A stretch of 41,887 nt of DNA from Mycobacterium sp. 1081908.1 (lineage in GTDB: Bacteria > Actinomycetota > Actinomycetes > Mycobacteriales > Mycobacteriaceae). The notes under the pieces were generated by a model. It saw only the letters and a list, made by a program, of their open reading frames with translations, searched no databases and had not been told where the DNA came from. The position numbers and the translations under genes are program-made. The stretch spans positions 1-41,887 of the forward strand of contig NZ_LZLY01000028.1 of assembly GCF_001673535.1 (NCBI RefSeq), read 5' to 3'. Shown piece after piece: positions 26,514-37,916 of this stretch (position 1 is the first letter of the stretch; each line of letters starts with the position of its first letter).

Positions 26514-27354
26514 CACGGACGTCCGTCTGCGGCTTGACATCGCCTACGACGGAACGGAATTCGCCGGCTGGGCCACCCAGGCCGGGCAGCGGACCGTCGC
26601 CGGCGTCCTCGACGAGGCGCTGACGACGGTCTTCCGCACTCCAGTGCGGCTGCGCGCCGCCGGGCGCACCGACACGGGGGTCCATGCCACCGGGCAGGTC
26701 GCGCACGTCGACGTGCCCGCCGACGCGTTGCCCAACGCCTACCCACGCTCGCCGCGCCCCGGTGAACCCGAGTTCCTGCCGCTGCTGCGCCGGCTCGGCC
26801 GGTTCCTGCCCACCGACGTCCGGGTGCTCGAAATCGCCCGAGCGCCGGAGGGTTTCGACGCCCGGTTCTCGGCGCTGCGCCGCCACTATGAGTACCGGCT
26901 GTCGACCGCGCCCTACGGGGTGGAGCCGCAGCTGGCGCGCTATGTCACCGCCTGGCCGCGCGACCTGGACGTCGACGCGATGGCCGTGGCATCCCGAGAC
27001 CTGTTGGGGCTGCACGACTTTGCCGCGTTCTGTCGGCAACGCGAGGGGGCGACCACCATCCGCGACCTGCAGCGGCTCGACTGGTCGCGCGACGGCGACC
27101 GGATCACCGCGCACGTCAGCGCCGACGCGTTCTGCTGGTCGATGGTGCGCTCGCTGATCGGGGCGCTGCTGGCCGTCGGCGAGCACCGCCGCCCGACCTC
27201 CTGGTGCCGCGAACTGCTGTCGGCCACCGACCGGTCCAGCGACTTCGCCGCCGCGCCGGCGCACGGGTTGACGCTGATCGGCGTCGACTACCCGCCGGAC
27301 GACCAACTGGCCGCGCGGATTCTGATCACGCGGGACTTGCGCACGCCCGGCTAA
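26374..27354 (+). CDS. truA: tRNA pseudouridine(38-40) synthase
   Basis: TruA homology begins at about base 26522 ([18 protein letters not shown]) and includes the catalytic aspartate in [28 protein letters not shown] and [13 protein letters not shown]. The enzyme makes pseudouridine at positions 38-40 of tRNA anticodon stems. The only ATG, GTG or TTG in frame near the homology start is ATG 26374, which overlaps rplQ by 140 bp and adds about 49 Arg/Pro-rich residues. The codon where a start would be expected, 26509, is GTT, and CTG occurs at 26500. The coordinates given use the ATG. The mature start is uncertain, the function is not. Confidence 0.9.
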   Translation: MSSSRPSPRPARPRRPRPRPRRSTTKPWPRGPRPRPPRRTTRLTRVSTDVRLRLDIAYDGTEFAGWATQAGQRTVAGVLDEALTTVFRTPVRLRAAGRTDTGVHATGQVAHVDVPADALPNAYPRSPRPGEPEFLPLLRRLGRFLPTDVRVLEIARAPEGFDARFSALRRHYEYRLSTAPYGVEPQLARYVTAWPRDLDVDAMAVASRDLLGLHDFAAFCRQREGATTIRDLQRLDWSRDGDRITAHVSADAFCWSMVRSLIGALLAVGEHRRPTSWCRELLSATDRSSDFAAAPAHGLTLIGVDYPPDDQLAARILITRDLRTPG

Positions 27355-27986
27355 ACGCGGCCGGCGACGAAACTTGCGGCCTGGTTGGTCAATCCGGGCA
27401 CGTAGCTCAGGTGCGCGCTCCACTTGTTGCCGTTGGAACAGATCGGGTCGCCGGTGTTGCACAGGTCGATGGTCTTGGCGTCGAAATTCGGCGTCAGCGC
27501 GCTCATCAGCCCGCCCGCCCGTGCCGACGGATTCCCGAACAAGGCGACGGCGGCGACGTGATTGGCGGCGTTGGCGGGCAACGGCTCACGGAAGCCGAAG
27601 CCGGCAAGCGGTGCGGCGGTGACGATGTCGATGACGGCCGCGCCCTGCGAGTACCCGCCCAGCACGATCTTGGTGTTGGGGCAGTTGTTGGCCATCTGCT
27701 GGATGTGGTTGCTGGCGTCGTTGGCGCCGTCCGCGGCGGCCAGGAAGTCCTTGTTGGCCGGGTAGTTAACCGCATACGAGCCAACGCTTTTGCGGGTGTT
27801 CTGGCGCAGCGAGGACACGAAGGCCTGGCCCACCTTCCCGACGCCCGGCGGCTCGTCGGTGCCGCGGGCGAACACCACCTCGACGTCCGGGCACGCCGCC
27901 GAGGCCAGCGGCAACAGCTTAGGGACGACGAAAACCGCGACCGCCGCAAGGAATACGACGGTCAGCCCCAAGCGGATAAGCCTCAC
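27351..27986 (-). CDS. Culp-type cutinase/esterase (secreted), copy 1
   Basis: The 211-residue protein has an N-terminal hydrophobic signal or anchor ([20 protein letters not shown]), then [20 protein letters not shown] and the alpha/beta-hydrolase nucleophile [11 protein letters not shown]. The remaining triad residues are the Asp in CNTGDPIC and the His in WSAHLSYV. Cysteines sit in the family's disulfide positions. Mycobacterial Culps are carboxylesterases or lipases, seldom true cutinases. M. tuberculosis has two cutinase genes at this place (Rv3451, Rv3452). The GTG start lies at 27986. The stop overlaps the truA stop region by 4 bp, tail to tail. Confidence 0.92.
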   Translation of the reverse strand: MRLIRLGLTVVFLAAVAVFVVPKLLPLASAACPDVEVVFARGTDEPPGVGKVGQAFVSSLRQNTRKSVGSYAVNYPANKDFLAAADGANDASNHIQQMANNCPNTKIVLGGYSQGAAVIDIVTAAPLAGFGFREPLPANAANHVAAVALFGNPSARAGGLMSALTPNFDAKTIDLCNTGDPICSNGNKWSAHLSYVPGLTNQAASFVAGRV

Positions 27987-28027
27987 ACGACGAGGCTACG
28001 GGCCCAAAATCAAGCCCCGATAACGAT

Positions 28028-28846
28028 TTAGACAAGCGGCGCTTGAGGATTCGGCGTGTCCGGGGTGTTAGGCGTAACGGGCGCGTTCGGCGACGGCACG
28101 GTTCCGGGCACCGCCGGGCTCGGCGGCACGTAACCAGGGGTCTGCGGCCCGTAACCCGGCGTCTGCGGGTAGGACCCGGCCATCAGCTTTGACGCGACGA
28201 AAGAGGCGGCCTGTGTGGTGTACAGGGGGACGTAGCCCTCGGTGTGACCGCTCCACTCGTTGCCCTGGCCGGCGTGGCAGATCGGGTCCTGCGGGTTGCA
28301 CAGGTCGATCGCCTTGGACCCGAGCATCGCGCTCTGGGCCGGCAGGGTTCCGCCGGCGCGGTCGGCCACGTCGCCGAAGGTGGCGACGGCCGCGATGTTC
28401 TTGGCGTACTCCGGCGGCAGCGAGTTGCCCCAGTTGATGCCCCCGATCGGGACGCCGGCGACGATGTCCATCACCGACGCGCCCTGCGAGTAGCCGCCCA
28501 GCACGATCTGGACGTTCGGGCACTTCGCCACGGCCGCCTTGACGCGGTTGATCGTGTCGTTGGCGCCGTCGCCCCCGTGCAGCTGCAGCTTGCTGGCCGC
28601 GTAGTTCACCCCGTAGGTGTCGTACGTCAGGCCGGGGGTGTCCTGTTTCAGCGAGTCGACGAACGCGTCGCCGACGCGGCCCAGGCCGGGTGGCTCGTTG
28701 GTGCCGCGGGCGAAGATGACCTCGACGTTCGGGCAGTCATTGGCCGACGCGACCGGAATAGCGGGTGGGGACATGAGCAGGCCGGCGGTGGTGAGCACTG
28801 CGGAAACCCCCGGGCCTACCCAGCGAATTAACCGGTGGGAAGACAC
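28028..28846 (-). CDS. Culp-type cutinase/esterase (secreted), copy 2 with Pro-rich tail
   Basis: The 272-residue protein starts at GTG 28846. It has a signal peptide (residues about 5-34, ending IPVASA), the block [19 protein letters not shown], the nucleophile motif [13 protein letters not shown], the Asp in CNPQDPICH and the His of WSGHTEGYV. The last 45 or so residues are a Pro/Gly/Thr-rich extension ([18 protein letters not shown]) that copy 1 lacks and that could act as a cell-wall spacer. It lies 41 bp from copy 1 on the same strand and is divergent from eccB4. Confidence 0.92.
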   Translation of the reverse strand: MSSHRLIRWVGPGVSAVLTTAGLLMSPPAIPVASANDCPNVEVIFARGTNEPPGLGRVGDAFVDSLKQDTPGLTYDTYGVNYAASKLQLHGGDGANDTINRVKAAVAKCPNVQIVLGGYSQGASVMDIVAGVPIGGINWGNSLPPEYAKNIAAVATFGDVADRAGGTLPAQSAMLGSKAIDLCNPQDPICHAGQGNEWSGHTEGYVPLYTTQAASFVASKLMAGSYPQTPGYGPQTPGYVPPSPAVPGTVPSPNAPVTPNTPDTPNPQAPLV

Positions 28847-28974
28847 GCCGAAATATTACCCGCAACCAGCGAACGCCGAAAATTCGCCAGCCTGTGGATA
28901 ACCGGCGGCACCGCCGCCTACCTGCGGCTTAACTGGAGCGGGGAGACGGATTCCACAAATTTGCCGAGGGTATT

Positions 28975-30357
28975 TTGGACCGTTCACAACGGCGCCAGCC
29001 GACAACTTGGCTGCAAATCAACGCTCACCGATTTCTGCTGCGCCGCCTCGAGTCGGCATTGCTGGGCCGCGATATACACACCGCGAACGGCCCGGCGCGG
29101 ACGGCGTCGCTGGCGGCCGGGTGCGCGGTGGCGGCCGGCGGGCTGCTGGGCTGCGCGTTGCCGGGCTTGCTCGGGCCGCACGCCGATCTCGATCGGGCGC
29201 ACATCGTGATGGGCCAACGTTCCGGGGCGCTGTATGTGCGGGTGGGCGATACCTGGCACCCGGTGCTGAACCTGGCCTCCGCGCGGTTGATCGCGGCGAC
29301 GCCCGAAAACCCGCAGCCGGTGCGCGAATCCGATCTGGCCCGCACCAAACGCGGCCCGCTGCTTGGCATTCCGGGTGCACCGCAACTGCTCGGTGAGCCG
29401 CTGTCGGCGGACGAATCGGCCTGGACGATCTGCGACGCGGAGGAGACGGGCGCGTCGACGGTCGTCGTCGGGCCCACCGGCCCCACGGTCCGCCCCCTGG
29501 CCCCCGGGCATGCGCTCCTGGTGGCGCCCCCCGCGGGCTCGCCGGCCTACCTGCTCTACGACGGGCGGCGAGCCGTGGTCGACCTCGGCGACACCGCGGT
29601 CGTGCGCGCGCTGCGGCTGGAGGGCCGCGCGCCCAGGCTTGTGTCGCAAACGGTGTTGAACGCCGTGCCTGAGGCGCCGCCGATCAGCGCACCACGGGTT
29701 CGCGATGCCGGACGGGCCGCGGCCGGGATGCCCGGCATTCCGGTCGGCAGTGTGCTGCGCATCGCGCGCGGCGACGGCGACGAGTACTACGTCGTGTTGC
29801 CCGGCGGGGTCCAGCGCATCGGCCGGGTGGCCGCCGATCTCCTGCGTTTCAGCGATTCGCGCGGCACCGCCAACGCCATCCCGGTGGCCCCCGACGCGAT
29901 CCGCGCCGCGGGAATCGTGAACACGCTGCCGCTGGCCGGCTTCCCGGACCTGGCGCCGGCGTTGGCCGGTGGCAGCACCGTGTGCGCCACGTCGAGGCGC
30001 GAGCCATCCGGGGGCTACGACGTCGTTTTCCTGGCGGGGAGCGGCCAGCCGCTGCCCGCCGGTCGGGCTCCCGTGCCCTTGTCCCAAGCCGACGGCCGCG
30101 GCCCCGCGCTGGACGCGGCCTATCTCCCACCCGGACGAAGCGCCCACGTCCGGGGCGACAACCGAAGCGGCACGCGATATCTCGTCACCGACACCGGGGT
30201 GCGGTTCGCGATCCACGACGACGACGCGGCACACGATCTCGGTCTGCCGGCACCCATTCCGGCGCCGTGGCCGATGCTGTCGGCCCTACCGTCCGGGCCC
30301 GAATTGAGCAGGCGGAACGCCTCAGTCGCACGGGACACGGTTGCGGGAAGCCCATAG
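28975..30357 (+). CDS. eccB4: ESX-4 type VII secretion protein EccB4
   Basis: The 460-residue protein has the EccB start TTWLQINAHRFLLRRLESAL, one transmembrane helix (about residues 45-66, SLAAGCAVAAGGLLGCALPG), then a large extracytoplasmic domain of repeated beta units (GQRSGALYVRVGDTWHPVLN, RTKRGPLLGIPGAP). TTG 28975 is the most likely start, as it puts the conserved block about 8 residues in. It forms the periplasmic part of the ESX-4 membrane complex. The gene ends 36 bp inside the convergent mycP4 gene. Confidence 0.92.
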   Translation: MDRSQRRQPTTWLQINAHRFLLRRLESALLGRDIHTANGPARTASLAAGCAVAAGGLLGCALPGLLGPHADLDRAHIVMGQRSGALYVRVGDTWHPVLNLASARLIAATPENPQPVRESDLARTKRGPLLGIPGAPQLLGEPLSADESAWTICDAEETGASTVVVGPTGPTVRPLAPGHALLVAPPAGSPAYLLYDGRRAVVDLGDTAVVRALRLEGRAPRLVSQTVLNAVPEAPPISAPRVRDAGRAAAGMPGIPVGSVLRIARGDGDEYYVVLPGGVQRIGRVAADLLRFSDSRGTANAIPVAPDAIRAAGIVNTLPLAGFPDLAPALAGGSTVCATSRREPSGGYDVVFLAGSGQPLPAGRAPVPLSQADGRGPALDAAYLPPGRSAHVRGDNRSGTRYLVTDTGVRFAIHDDDAAHDLGLPAPIPAPWPMLSALPSGPELSRRNASVARDTVAGSP

Positions 30358-31593
30358 CCGGGCGGCGGCGAGGGTTCCCCCCAGCGCGACAAGGCAAATG
30401 GCCGCTCCGCGCAGCGCGGTATCTCGGGCGTGCGCATCCGGCCGCCGCGGTGGTGGCGGCGGTGGGGCGAGGGGCACGGGCGCCGGTGTCGGCTTGGAGG
30501 TCGTGGTCGGCGGACCGGCGTCGGTGCTTACCGCGGCCGGCGCGTCGACGGTGCCGTTTCCGACGAGCGGATCCCATCCGGCGGGCGGGTGATGCGCGGT
30601 CGACTTGATCCGCCCCATCACCTCCTGTGCGGTCAATGCGGGGAACCGGGCGCGGATCAGCGCCGCCAGCCCACTGACCACAGGCGCGGCGTAACTGGTG
30701 CCCGAAACCGGTTCCGAACCGAGCGCGGCCACGTCCTCACCGGTCGCCGCGACGTCCAGCCAGGGCCCCGCGAGCGTGAACGGCGACGGCGTCCCCTTGG
30801 CGTCGACCGAACCAACGGCGAGCACGTATTCGTCGTACCAGGCTGGACTGGCGATGACCGTGGCCGTCTGCCACGTTGCGTCGGGTGGCTGCGGCGGGCA
30901 CGGGCCCGCGCCGCCGGTGTTGCCCGCCGCGGCGACCACGACCGCGTTCTTGACGTCGACCGCGTACGCGAGGGCCGCGCCCACCGCTCGGTCGTCGGGT
31001 GGCGAGGCGACCGGAACGCATGCGACGGAGGAAATGTTGATCACCGATGCGCCCAGATCCGCCGCCGTCCGGATGGCTTTCGCCATGGTGTCGACGTCGC
31101 CCACCCCGCCGCGGGAATGGTCACCGCTGGGAGCGAACTTCGCGCTGGACTGGCGAATGCCGATCAGCGTCGCCTCCGGCGCCACCCGGCTGAGGATTCC
31201 GGCAACCAGGGTGCCGTGCGCGTCGCAATCCTGGGTGCCGTCACCGGTGAACACGTAATCGCCGCCGGGCACCACATCGGGCAGCCGCGGATGCCGCGAG
31301 ACGCCGGTGTCGATGACCGCGACCCGTTGTCCCGCGCCGCGGGTGAGCTGCCAGACCCTGGGCAGGTCGATGACATCCGGTAGCGGGTCGGCGCGTGATG
31401 TCGAATCGGGTGTCATCGCCGCGCAGACCTCGCGTTGGACGGTCGGCGAGGGCGGCGCGGGCAGTGCCGGCTTGGGCAGCCACTTGTCGTCGACTTCAGG
31501 CGGCGAAACCGCTTGTGCCGACGGCACTCCGAGCTGGTACACGGACGCAAGCGCCGATACGGCCAGGAGGCGCGCGACGCGTGAAGCACTCAC
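30322..31593 (-). CDS. mycP4: ESX-4 mycosin (subtilisin-like serine protease) MycP4
   Basis: The 423-residue protease has a signal peptide (RLLAVSALASVYQLGVPSAQA), the subtilase triad Asp (VAVIDTGVSRHP), His (DCDAHGTLVAGI) and Ser (VSGTSYAAPV), the oxyanion Asn (AAAGNTGG), a Pro-rich linker and a C-terminal membrane anchor (AAICLVALGGTLAAARLW). Mycosins stabilise the secretion complex and cleave some substrates outside the membrane. The GTG start at 31593 overlaps the eccD4 stop (GTGA). Its last 36 bp overlap eccB4 on the other strand. Confidence 0.94.
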   Translation of the reverse strand: MSASRVARLLAVSALASVYQLGVPSAQAVSPPEVDDKWLPKPALPAPPSPTVQREVCAAMTPDSTSRADPLPDVIDLPRVWQLTRGAGQRVAVIDTGVSRHPRLPDVVPGGDYVFTGDGTQDCDAHGTLVAGILSRVAPEATLIGIRQSSAKFAPSGDHSRGGVGDVDTMAKAIRTAADLGASVINISSVACVPVASPPDDRAVGAALAYAVDVKNAVVVAAAGNTGGAGPCPPQPPDATWQTATVIASPAWYDEYVLAVGSVDAKGTPSPFTLAGPWLDVAATGEDVAALGSEPVSGTSYAAPVVSGLAALIRARFPALTAQEVMGRIKSTAHHPPAGWDPLVGNGTVDAPAAVSTDAGPPTTTSKPTPAPVPLAPPPPPPRRPDAHARDTALRGAAICLVALGGTLAAARLWASRNRVPCD

Positions 31594-32951
31594 CGCAGGT
31601 TCAATCCGCGAACGGCGGTGAAAAGCCCACACACCCAGGAGGTGATGGGCACCAGCACGACCAGCGCCAGGCACTCCAGCCCCTCGACGCCGCGGCGCAA
31701 CAAGGGGGACAGCGATATCGTGGGAGCGACGAAGCCCAGGTAGATCGCTGCCGCGGCCAACGTCGCCGTCATCGCGGCCACCCATGAACCGCTCCTCAGC
31801 ATGCTCAGCGCCACCACGGCGAAAGTCGCTGCCACGACGGCGATTCCGCAAGTGAGAAACACAAGCGTCCTCCTCCCGTCATCCGAACGTGCGCGCAACA
31901 TCAGCAATGCGCCGGTGAGCGCGCCGAAGGCGATGCAGCACAACCGCGGGGCGCCGGTGAGCACCGTGACGATGGCGCCCACGGCGGCCGCGGTCAGCAA
32001 GGCGGCGAGCAAGCCGGCCAACCAGTCGTCCGCGCGGACCGCCCTGATGTCCACGTCCGGTGCGGGTGGTCGCTGGGGCGACAGGCCGGCCAGCGTGAGC
32101 GACACCCGCGGCGCCACGCCCAGCAGGCCCAGGGAGGCCAGCGCGGATGCCGAGCCAACCGCGCGCAGCGGTGCGCCGGTGATCACGCCCGCCAGGGCGG
32201 CCAGGGCGACGATCGTCGCGACGCAGGAGACCGCGGTCAATGGGACGGCACCGCAACCGGATACGCGCAACGCCAGCACCGAGGTCGCCGCCGTCGCCGT
32301 GGCGGCCAGCACGACGTTCGGCAGGCCGGGGCCCCCCGGCACCGCCAGAAAGCCGGCGACCGCGGCGAATACGGCGGCGATCACGTTCAGCGCGAGCCCG
32401 GCGAGCGCGTCCCCGTACGCGCGGTGCGCGACCGCCGCGACGAGCAGGGCCAGCAGGCCGGTCAACGCCGGCACGCCGACGGTGGCGCCGCTGACGTTGG
32501 GGCTGAACGCGTTTCGGACGAGCGCCAGCGCGCCGATGCCGGCCAAACAGGCCGCCGCGACGGCGCCGGCGAGCCGCGCCGCCTTCCGGCGCCGGACCGG
32601 GGACCCCGTCCGGTCCGCGGCGTCCAGGGTCGCCGACACGGCCTCCGCCACGTCTTGGTAGTGGGGAGGCGGCGCCGGGGTGGACGATTCGGTCAGAACC
32701 AGGACCGCGCCGTCTCGGATCCCGTTCTGGGCCAACGTCGCCGACGTGATCAAAGGCGCCGCACCAGGACACGACAGCTGGTAGCGCCGCGCCTCCGGCT
32801 CGCCGTAGGCGTCGACGCCGTGCCCGTCCAGGATGTCGACGATCGAGGGAATCAGGACGGCGACGGGCACCCCAGCGGGCAGGGACAGGTCCGTCGCGGC
32901 GGTGCCGGCATGTATTGACACGCGGCGCAGTCCCGGGTCGGATCCAGGCAA
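31590..32951 (-). CDS. eccD4: ESX-4 membrane channel protein EccD4
   Basis: The 453-residue product has a cytoplasmic ubiquitin-like N-terminus (residues 1-85, [20 protein letters not shown] and the [11 protein letters not shown] strand) and about eleven hydrophobic helices after residue 120, the EccD topology. TTG 32951 is preferred because the conserved SDPGLRR block starts three residues later, while a longer frame would run through the divergent promoter region and eccC4. EccD lines the inner-membrane pore of type VII systems. Confidence 0.9.
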   Translation of the reverse strand: MPGSDPGLRRVSIHAGTAATDLSLPAGVPVAVLIPSIVDILDGHGVDAYGEPEARRYQLSCPGAAPLITSATLAQNGIRDGAVLVLTESSTPAPPPHYQDVAEAVSATLDAADRTGSPVRRRKAARLAGAVAAACLAGIGALALVRNAFSPNVSGATVGVPALTGLLALLVAAVAHRAYGDALAGLALNVIAAVFAAVAGFLAVPGGPGLPNVVLAATATAATSVLALRVSGCGAVPLTAVSCVATIVALAALAGVITGAPLRAVGSASALASLGLLGVAPRVSLTLAGLSPQRPPAPDVDIRAVRADDWLAGLLAALLTAAAVGAIVTVLTGAPRLCCIAFGALTGALLMLRARSDDGRRTLVFLTCGIAVVAATFAVVALSMLRSGSWVAAMTATLAAAAIYLGFVAPTISLSPLLRRGVEGLECLALVVLVPITSWVCGLFTAVRGLNLR

Positions 32952-33082
32952 AGGTGCCCCCCTCTCAGTCGGATACCGGCACCGTAGCCAGCATTCGATC
33001 CGTCGATATGCGGCTATCCACAGGTTTGACTTGCAGCGGATTTCGGTGCTGCTTACCGTCGCAAGCCGGTAGGAGGGCCGAG

Positions 33083-36000
33083 ATGACACAGTGCTTCGTG
33101 CCCGCGGTTCGCCGGCCGGCGCCCGCGGTCGCGGCTGCGGACATCGCCGTTGACGCGCCGCCGGGCCTGCCTCCCGCGGGATCACCCAGGTTGCTCCCGG
33201 TCATGCTGTCGCTCGCGACGCTCGGGGTCATGGCCGCGGTGTTCCTCTCGGGATCGGCGGCCGCGTGCAATCCGATGTTTGTCGCGTTCCCCGCGATGAC
33301 GCTGCTGTCGCTGGCGGTGACGGCGACCGCCGGGCGCGGGCAGCGGCGGGGCCGGCGCCTCGACGCCGACCGGGTCAACTACCTCGCGTACCTGAGCGGG
33401 TTGCGCGCGACGGTAACCGAAATAGCGACGGCGCAGCGGGTTTCGCTCACCTGGAGCCAGCCGGACCCCGATACGCTGTGGACGCTGATCGGCGGGCCAC
33501 GGATGTGGGAGCGCCGGGCGTCCGACCCCGACTTCTGCCTCGTCCGCGTCGGAGTCGGCACCCGGCCGCTTGCGGCACGCCTGGTGGCGCCGGAGTCGTC
33601 GCCCCGCGAGCCGACCGATCCCGTGACGGCGGCGGCCTTGCGCCGCTTCCTGAGCGCGCATTCCCTCGTCGGGGACGTGCCCATCGCGGTCGACCTGGGC
33701 GCCGCCGGTGCGGTGATGATAGGCGGCGACCCGGACGCGGTGCGCGGGCTGCTGCGCGCGATGATCTGTCAACTGGCCGTGCTGCACGGTCCGGACCAGT
33801 TGCTGGTCGCCGCGGTGGCCGGCGATGGCAACCTTGCCCACTGGGATTGGCTGAAATGGCTGCCGCACAACCAACATCCGAGCGCCGCCGACGCGGCGGG
33901 GTCCGCGCGCTTGGTGTACCAAAGCATGGCGGAGGCTCGGCAAGCACTCACCGGTGCGGCGGGGCCGCACGTGATCGTGGTCGCCGACCCGGGGGAGCCC
34001 GCCACGGCCGGCGCGCCCAGCGGCGCCACCATCCTGGAGGTCGGTGCCTGCACGGAAGGCGCGCCGGTGACGATTGGGGGGCCGGACGCGCCTGAACCGT
34101 TGGCGTGCCACGACCGAATGGATTTGGTGGACGCGCTGACATGTGTGCGCCGGCTGGCGATGTACCGGGCGGGGCCGGCCGGCGCCGACCCGATCATGTT
34201 GTCGCGCAGCCAGGACCGTCGCGATCGGTTGCGCGTGCAGATCGGGGCCGCGGTCGACGGCGCGCCGCTCCAACTGGACATCAAAGAGGCCGCGGAAGGC
34301 GGCGTCGGCCCGCACGGGCTGTGCGTGGGCGCCACCGGGTCGGGCAAGTCGGAGTTGCTGCGCACCATCGCGCTGGGGATGGTGGCGCAAAACTCTCCTG
34401 AGGTGCTGAATCTGCTGCTCATCGACTTCAAAGGGGGCGCAACGTTTCTCGACTTCGCGCGGGCGCCCCACGTGGCCGCCGTCGTCACCAACCTCGCCGA
34501 CGAGGCGCCGCTGGTCGCGCGCATGCGCGACGCACTGGCCGGCGAGATGGACCGTCGGCAACGGCTGCTGCGAACGGCGCGCTGTGCCGGCGTCGCGGCC
34601 TACGAGCACGCGCGCCAAGCGGGCGGGCAATTGGTTCCCCTGCCGACGCTGGTGATCATCGTCGACGAGTTCTCCGAAATGCTCAGCCGGCATCCCGAGT
34701 TCGCCGACATGTTCGTCGCGATCGGGCGGCTCGGGCGGTCGCTGGGCATGCACCTGTTGCTCGCCAGTCAGCGGCTCGAGGAGGGCCGGCTGCGAGGACT
34801 GGAAGCCCACTTGTCCTACCGGATCTGCCTGAAGACCCTGTCCGCCGCGGAATCGCGGGCGGCTCTGGGCACGATCGACGCGTACGAACTGCCGAACACC
34901 CCCGGCGCGGGCTACCTCCGCGCCGGCAGTGGCGAGCCGATCCGCTTTCAGGCCGGATTCGTCTCGGGACCGCTGCGGGCGGACCCGCCGGCCGGGCAGC
35001 CGGCTGCGGCCGTGCGGATCTTCAGCGCACGTCCGGCCGAACCGATTGGCGCTGAGGGCGCCTCGCCGACCCGGACCGTCCTGCAAGCGGTCCTCGACGG
35101 GCTCGCCGGACAGGGACCGCCCGCGCACCAAGTCTGGCTGCCTCCGCTGGAAGCGGCGCCTCCTCTGGACACGTTGCTCCGCGACGCGGTGCCGGCGCCG
35201 GGAGCGCTGGGCGTGCCCATCGGCATCGTCGACCGCCCATTCGAGCAACGCCGCGCGCCGCTGATGGTCGAATTGTCGGGATCGGCCGGAAATGTGGCGG
35301 TCGTCGGCGCGCCCCGATCGGGCAAATCGACCGCGCTGCGCACCCTCGTCACGGCCCTGGCGGCGGCCTACGAACCGGCGCGGGCACGGTTCTACTGCCT
35401 GGATTTCGGCGGTGGAGCGCTCGGGGCGCTGCGCGCCTTGCCGCATGTGGGTGCCGTCGCCGGCCGGACCGAGCCGGATCTGGTGCGGCGCATGATCGCC
35501 GAGATGGAGTCCACGGTCCGGTCCCGGGAGGAGCAGCGCGCCGGTTCATTCGGGGACGTGTTCCTCGTTATCGACGGGTGGGCGAGCCTGCGCCACGAGT
35601 TCGAGGAACTCGAGGCATCGGTCACCGCACTGGCGGCGCAAGGACTTTCGTTCGGCGTGCACGTGGTGTTGTCGGCGTCGCGCTGGGCCGAGATCAGGCC
35701 GGCGCTCAAGGACCAGATCGGGACCCGCATCGAGTTGCGGCTCGGCGACCCCGCGGATTCCGAGATCGACCGCAAACGGGCGCACGAGGTGCCGCACGAC
35801 CGGCCGGGTCGCGGCCTTTCCCGCGACGGGCTGCACATGCTCGTCGCGCTGCCCACCGACCGCGTCCGTCAGGGCGAATCGGTCGCACCGCCGATACCGT
35901 TGCTTCCGGCGCACGTCGACCACGGGGCCGTCGTGAACCGGGCGGATGCTCGGCTGGGGGCGCGGGTTCTGCTCGGCCTGGGGGAGCGCCGACTGCAGCC

Positions 36001-36652
36001 GGTCCCAATCGATTTCGGGCGGCACCCGCACCTGCTGGTCCTCGGGGACAACGAGTGTGGCAAGACCGCCACGCTGCGGACCCTGTGCCGCGAGATCATT
36101 CGTACGCATTCCGCCGCCGAAGCCCAGCTGCTGATCGTGGACTTTCGGCGCTCGCTGTTGGGCGTCGTCGAGTCGGAACACCTAGGCGGCTACGCCGTCT
36201 CGGCGTCCGCGCTGGGCGGGTTGCTGCCCGATCTGCTCGACGCCGTGGCCAGGCGGATGCCGTCCTGCGACGTGAGCCAGGCGCAGCTGCGGGCCCGGTC
36301 GTGGTGGTCCGGGCCGGACGTCTACGTCGTGGTCGACGATTACGACCTGGTCGCCAACGCGGGCGGTAACCCACTCGATGCGGTCGTCGAATACTTGCCG
36401 TACGCAATGGATCTGGGGCTGCACCTGGTCGTGGCCCGGCGCAGCGGCGGCGCCGAGCGCGCGCTGTTCGAGCCGCTGCTGGCGGGCCTGCGTGACTTCG
36501 GGTGCATGACATTGATGATGAGCAGGCGCCCGGACGAGGGCGCGCCGTGGGGTTCCGGCCGCCCGGTGCGCTTGCCCCCCGGCCGTGGCGTCCTGATCAC
36601 CCGTCCAGGTGACGAACAGCTCGTTCAGGTGGCCTGGAGCCCGCCCCCGTGA
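33083..36652 (+). CDS. eccC4: ESX-4 FtsK/SpoIIIE-type ATPase EccC4 (single chain)
   Basis: The 1189-residue protein has two membrane helices near the N-terminus (residues 38-82) and three ATPase domains: Walker [12 protein letters not shown] at about 415 with Walker [22 protein letters not shown] at about 740, and [12 protein letters not shown] at about 987. EccC recruits and drives the Esx substrates. All three domains are in one chain, whereas some ESX systems split it in two. ATG 33083 has an AGGAGGG ribosome-binding site 7 bp upstream. Its TGA overlaps the next GTG. Confidence 0.95.
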   Translation: MTQCFVPAVRRPAPAVAAADIAVDAPPGLPPAGSPRLLPVMLSLATLGVMAAVFLSGSAAACNPMFVAFPAMTLLSLAVTATAGRGQRRGRRLDADRVNYLAYLSGLRATVTEIATAQRVSLTWSQPDPDTLWTLIGGPRMWERRASDPDFCLVRVGVGTRPLAARLVAPESSPREPTDPVTAAALRRFLSAHSLVGDVPIAVDLGAAGAVMIGGDPDAVRGLLRAMICQLAVLHGPDQLLVAAVAGDGNLAHWDWLKWLPHNQHPSAADAAGSARLVYQSMAEARQALTGAAGPHVIVVADPGEPATAGAPSGATILEVGACTEGAPVTIGGPDAPEPLACHDRMDLVDALTCVRRLAMYRAGPAGADPIMLSRSQDRRDRLRVQIGAAVDGAPLQLDIKEAAEGGVGPHGLCVGATGSGKSELLRTIALGMVAQNSPEVLNLLLIDFKGGATFLDFARAPHVAAVVTNLADEAPLVARMRDALAGEMDRRQRLLRTARCAGVAAYEHARQAGGQLVPLPTLVIIVDEFSEMLSRHPEFADMFVAIGRLGRSLGMHLLLASQRLEEGRLRGLEAHLSYRICLKTLSAAESRAALGTIDAYELPNTPGAGYLRAGSGEPIRFQAGFVSGPLRADPPAGQPAAAVRIFSARPAEPIGAEGASPTRTVLQAVLDGLAGQGPPAHQVWLPPLEAAPPLDTLLRDAVPAPGALGVPIGIVDRPFEQRRAPLMVELSGSAGNVAVVGAPRSGKSTALRTLVTALAAAYEPARARFYCLDFGGGALGALRALPHVGAVAGRTEPDLVRRMIAEMESTVRSREEQRAGSFGDVFLVIDGWASLRHEFEELEASVTALAAQGLSFGVHVVLSASRWAEIRPALKDQIGTRIELRLGDPADSEIDRKRAHEVPHDRPGRGLSRDGLHMLVALPTDRVRQGESVAPPIPLLPAHVDHGAVVNRADARLGARVLLGLGERRLQPVPIDFGRHPHLLVLGDNECGKTATLRTLCREIIRTHSAAEAQLLIVDFRRSLLGVVESEHLGGYAVSASALGGLLPDLLDAVARRMPSCDVSQAQLRARSWWSGPDVYVVVDDYDLVANAGGNPLDAVVEYLPYAMDLGLHLVVARRSGGAERALFEPLLAGLRDFGCMTLMMSRRPDEGAPWGSGRPVRLPPGRGVLITRPGDEQLVQVAWSPPP

Positions 36653-37878
36653 ATCGGCACCGGGCGCTCATCGAGACCGGGCCCGGCACGATTCGCCGGT
36701 TATGTTGTGGCACAAGCGGAGCCACCGACGACGGCATGTCCGAGATCATCAGCGAAGCGCTGGGCGCCATCGACGATCGGGTGGCGCTGGTCGGCGGGCG
36801 GCCCGTCACAGTCGATTCGCTCTGGCGGGCGGCGCTGCGGTCGGTCAAGTGTGAGAACTCCGACGGCCTGGTCCTTCTGCATCCGTCCTGGTGGGCGTCG
36901 ACGCGTGTCGCCGTGGTGACGGCGGCCGCCGGCACCCTGGCCGACGACGTGCTGACGCGCCGCCGGTCATCGCTGTTGGCAGGGGCGTCCGACCGCGAGT
37001 CGGTGGTGGTCGAGATCGCCGAGCGGCTGGTGGTGATCACCGGTCCCGAGGTCGTCGCGATACCCCGTGGGGCGGAACCGCATTCCGTCGCCGAGGAGGC
37101 CGCGTCCGTCATCGCGGCGATGACGGAACCGGTCGTCCTGATCGACGCGCCCGGCGCGGTTACCGGCGCGCCCGCCCTCGCGGAGTTGATCGCGGGCGCG
37201 GTGCGCCGGCGCGGTCGGGCTGCCGTTGAAATCGGTGATGCCAGGCTGCTCGGGCTGGCCCGGTCGACGGAGCGCGACCCCGTCGGGCGGGGTGTCACGG
37301 CCAAGGGCCGTCGGCCCCGACCCCGGGCGCGGCTGATAGGTGCGCTGGCCGGGGCCACCGTCGCGCTGGCGGCGTTGCCGCTGGCGATCACGGCCACGGC
37401 CCCCGCGGCCCGCCGGGGCGTGTCCCCTCCGATCGCGGTGCCGACGGCGCCGACAACATTCTTGGTCGAGGGCCGCGTGGCGCTGACGGTGCCGGCGAAC
37501 TGGTCCGCGCAGCGGGTGGTCACCGGGCCCGGGTCCGCGCGGGTGCAGGTGACCTCGCCGTCGGATCCGGAAGTGGCGCTGCACGTCACGCAGTCACCGG
37601 TGGTGGGCGAGACGCTGAGTGGCGCCGCCGAGCGGTTGAAACGCGCGATCGACGCGGAGCCGGCCGGGGTCTTCGTCGACTTCAATCCTGGCGGGACAAG
37701 CGGCGGCCGGCCCGCGGTGACCTACCGTGAAGTGCGCCCGGCCCACCACGTGCGGTGGGCGGTCCTGCTGGACGGGCCGGTCCGGATCAGCGTCGGCTGC
37801 CAGAGCCGCCCCGGCGGCGAGGAGGCGGTGCGCGAGGCCTGCGAGCAGGCGGTGCGATCCGCCCACGCGATCGAATGA
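36649..37878 (+). CDS. type VII secretion-associated protein, Rv3446c family
   Basis: The 409-residue protein has a cytoplasmic half (residues 1-220) with acidic and alternating hydrophobic strands, one transmembrane helix (about 225-245, [19 protein letters not shown]) and a C-terminal extracytoplasmic domain ([34 protein letters not shown]) known only from ESX-4 loci. The GTG start overlaps the eccC4 stop (GTGA). The molecular role is unknown; conservation next to eccC4 and esxUT suggests an ESX-4 accessory protein. Confidence 0.88.
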   Translation: MNRHRALIETGPGTIRRLCCGTSGATDDGMSEIISEALGAIDDRVALVGGRPVTVDSLWRAALRSVKCENSDGLVLLHPSWWASTRVAVVTAAAGTLADDVLTRRRSSLLAGASDRESVVVEIAERLVVITGPEVVAIPRGAEPHSVAEEAASVIAAMTEPVVLIDAPGAVTGAPALAELIAGAVRRRGRAAVEIGDARLLGLARSTERDPVGRGVTAKGRRPRPRARLIGALAGATVALAALPLAITATAPAARRGVSPPIAVPTAPTTFLVEGRVALTVPANWSAQRVVTGPGSARVQVTSPSDPEVALHVTQSPVVGETLSGAAERLKRAIDAEPAGVFVDFNPGGTSGGRPAVTYREVRPAHHVRWAVLLDGPVRISVGCQSRPGGEEAVREACEQAVRSAHAIE

Positions 37879-37916
37879 GACGGAACCAAACCGACGCCGC
37901 CGCGGTCCTATTTGAT

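Noticed and set aside
33026..33031. TTGACT as a -35 box for eccC4
   Set aside because: No acceptable -10 hexamer lies 16-18 bp downstream; the first candidates are at wrong spacing.
32915..33082. A start for eccC4 at 32915, 56 codons upstream
   Set aside because: ATG 33083 has a strong ribosome-binding site and the extra residues overlap the 5' end of divergent eccD4.
32952..33185. An N-terminal extension of EccD4 up to 33185
   Set aside because: It would cover the divergent intergenic region and part of eccC4, and EccD homology begins at SDPGLRR.
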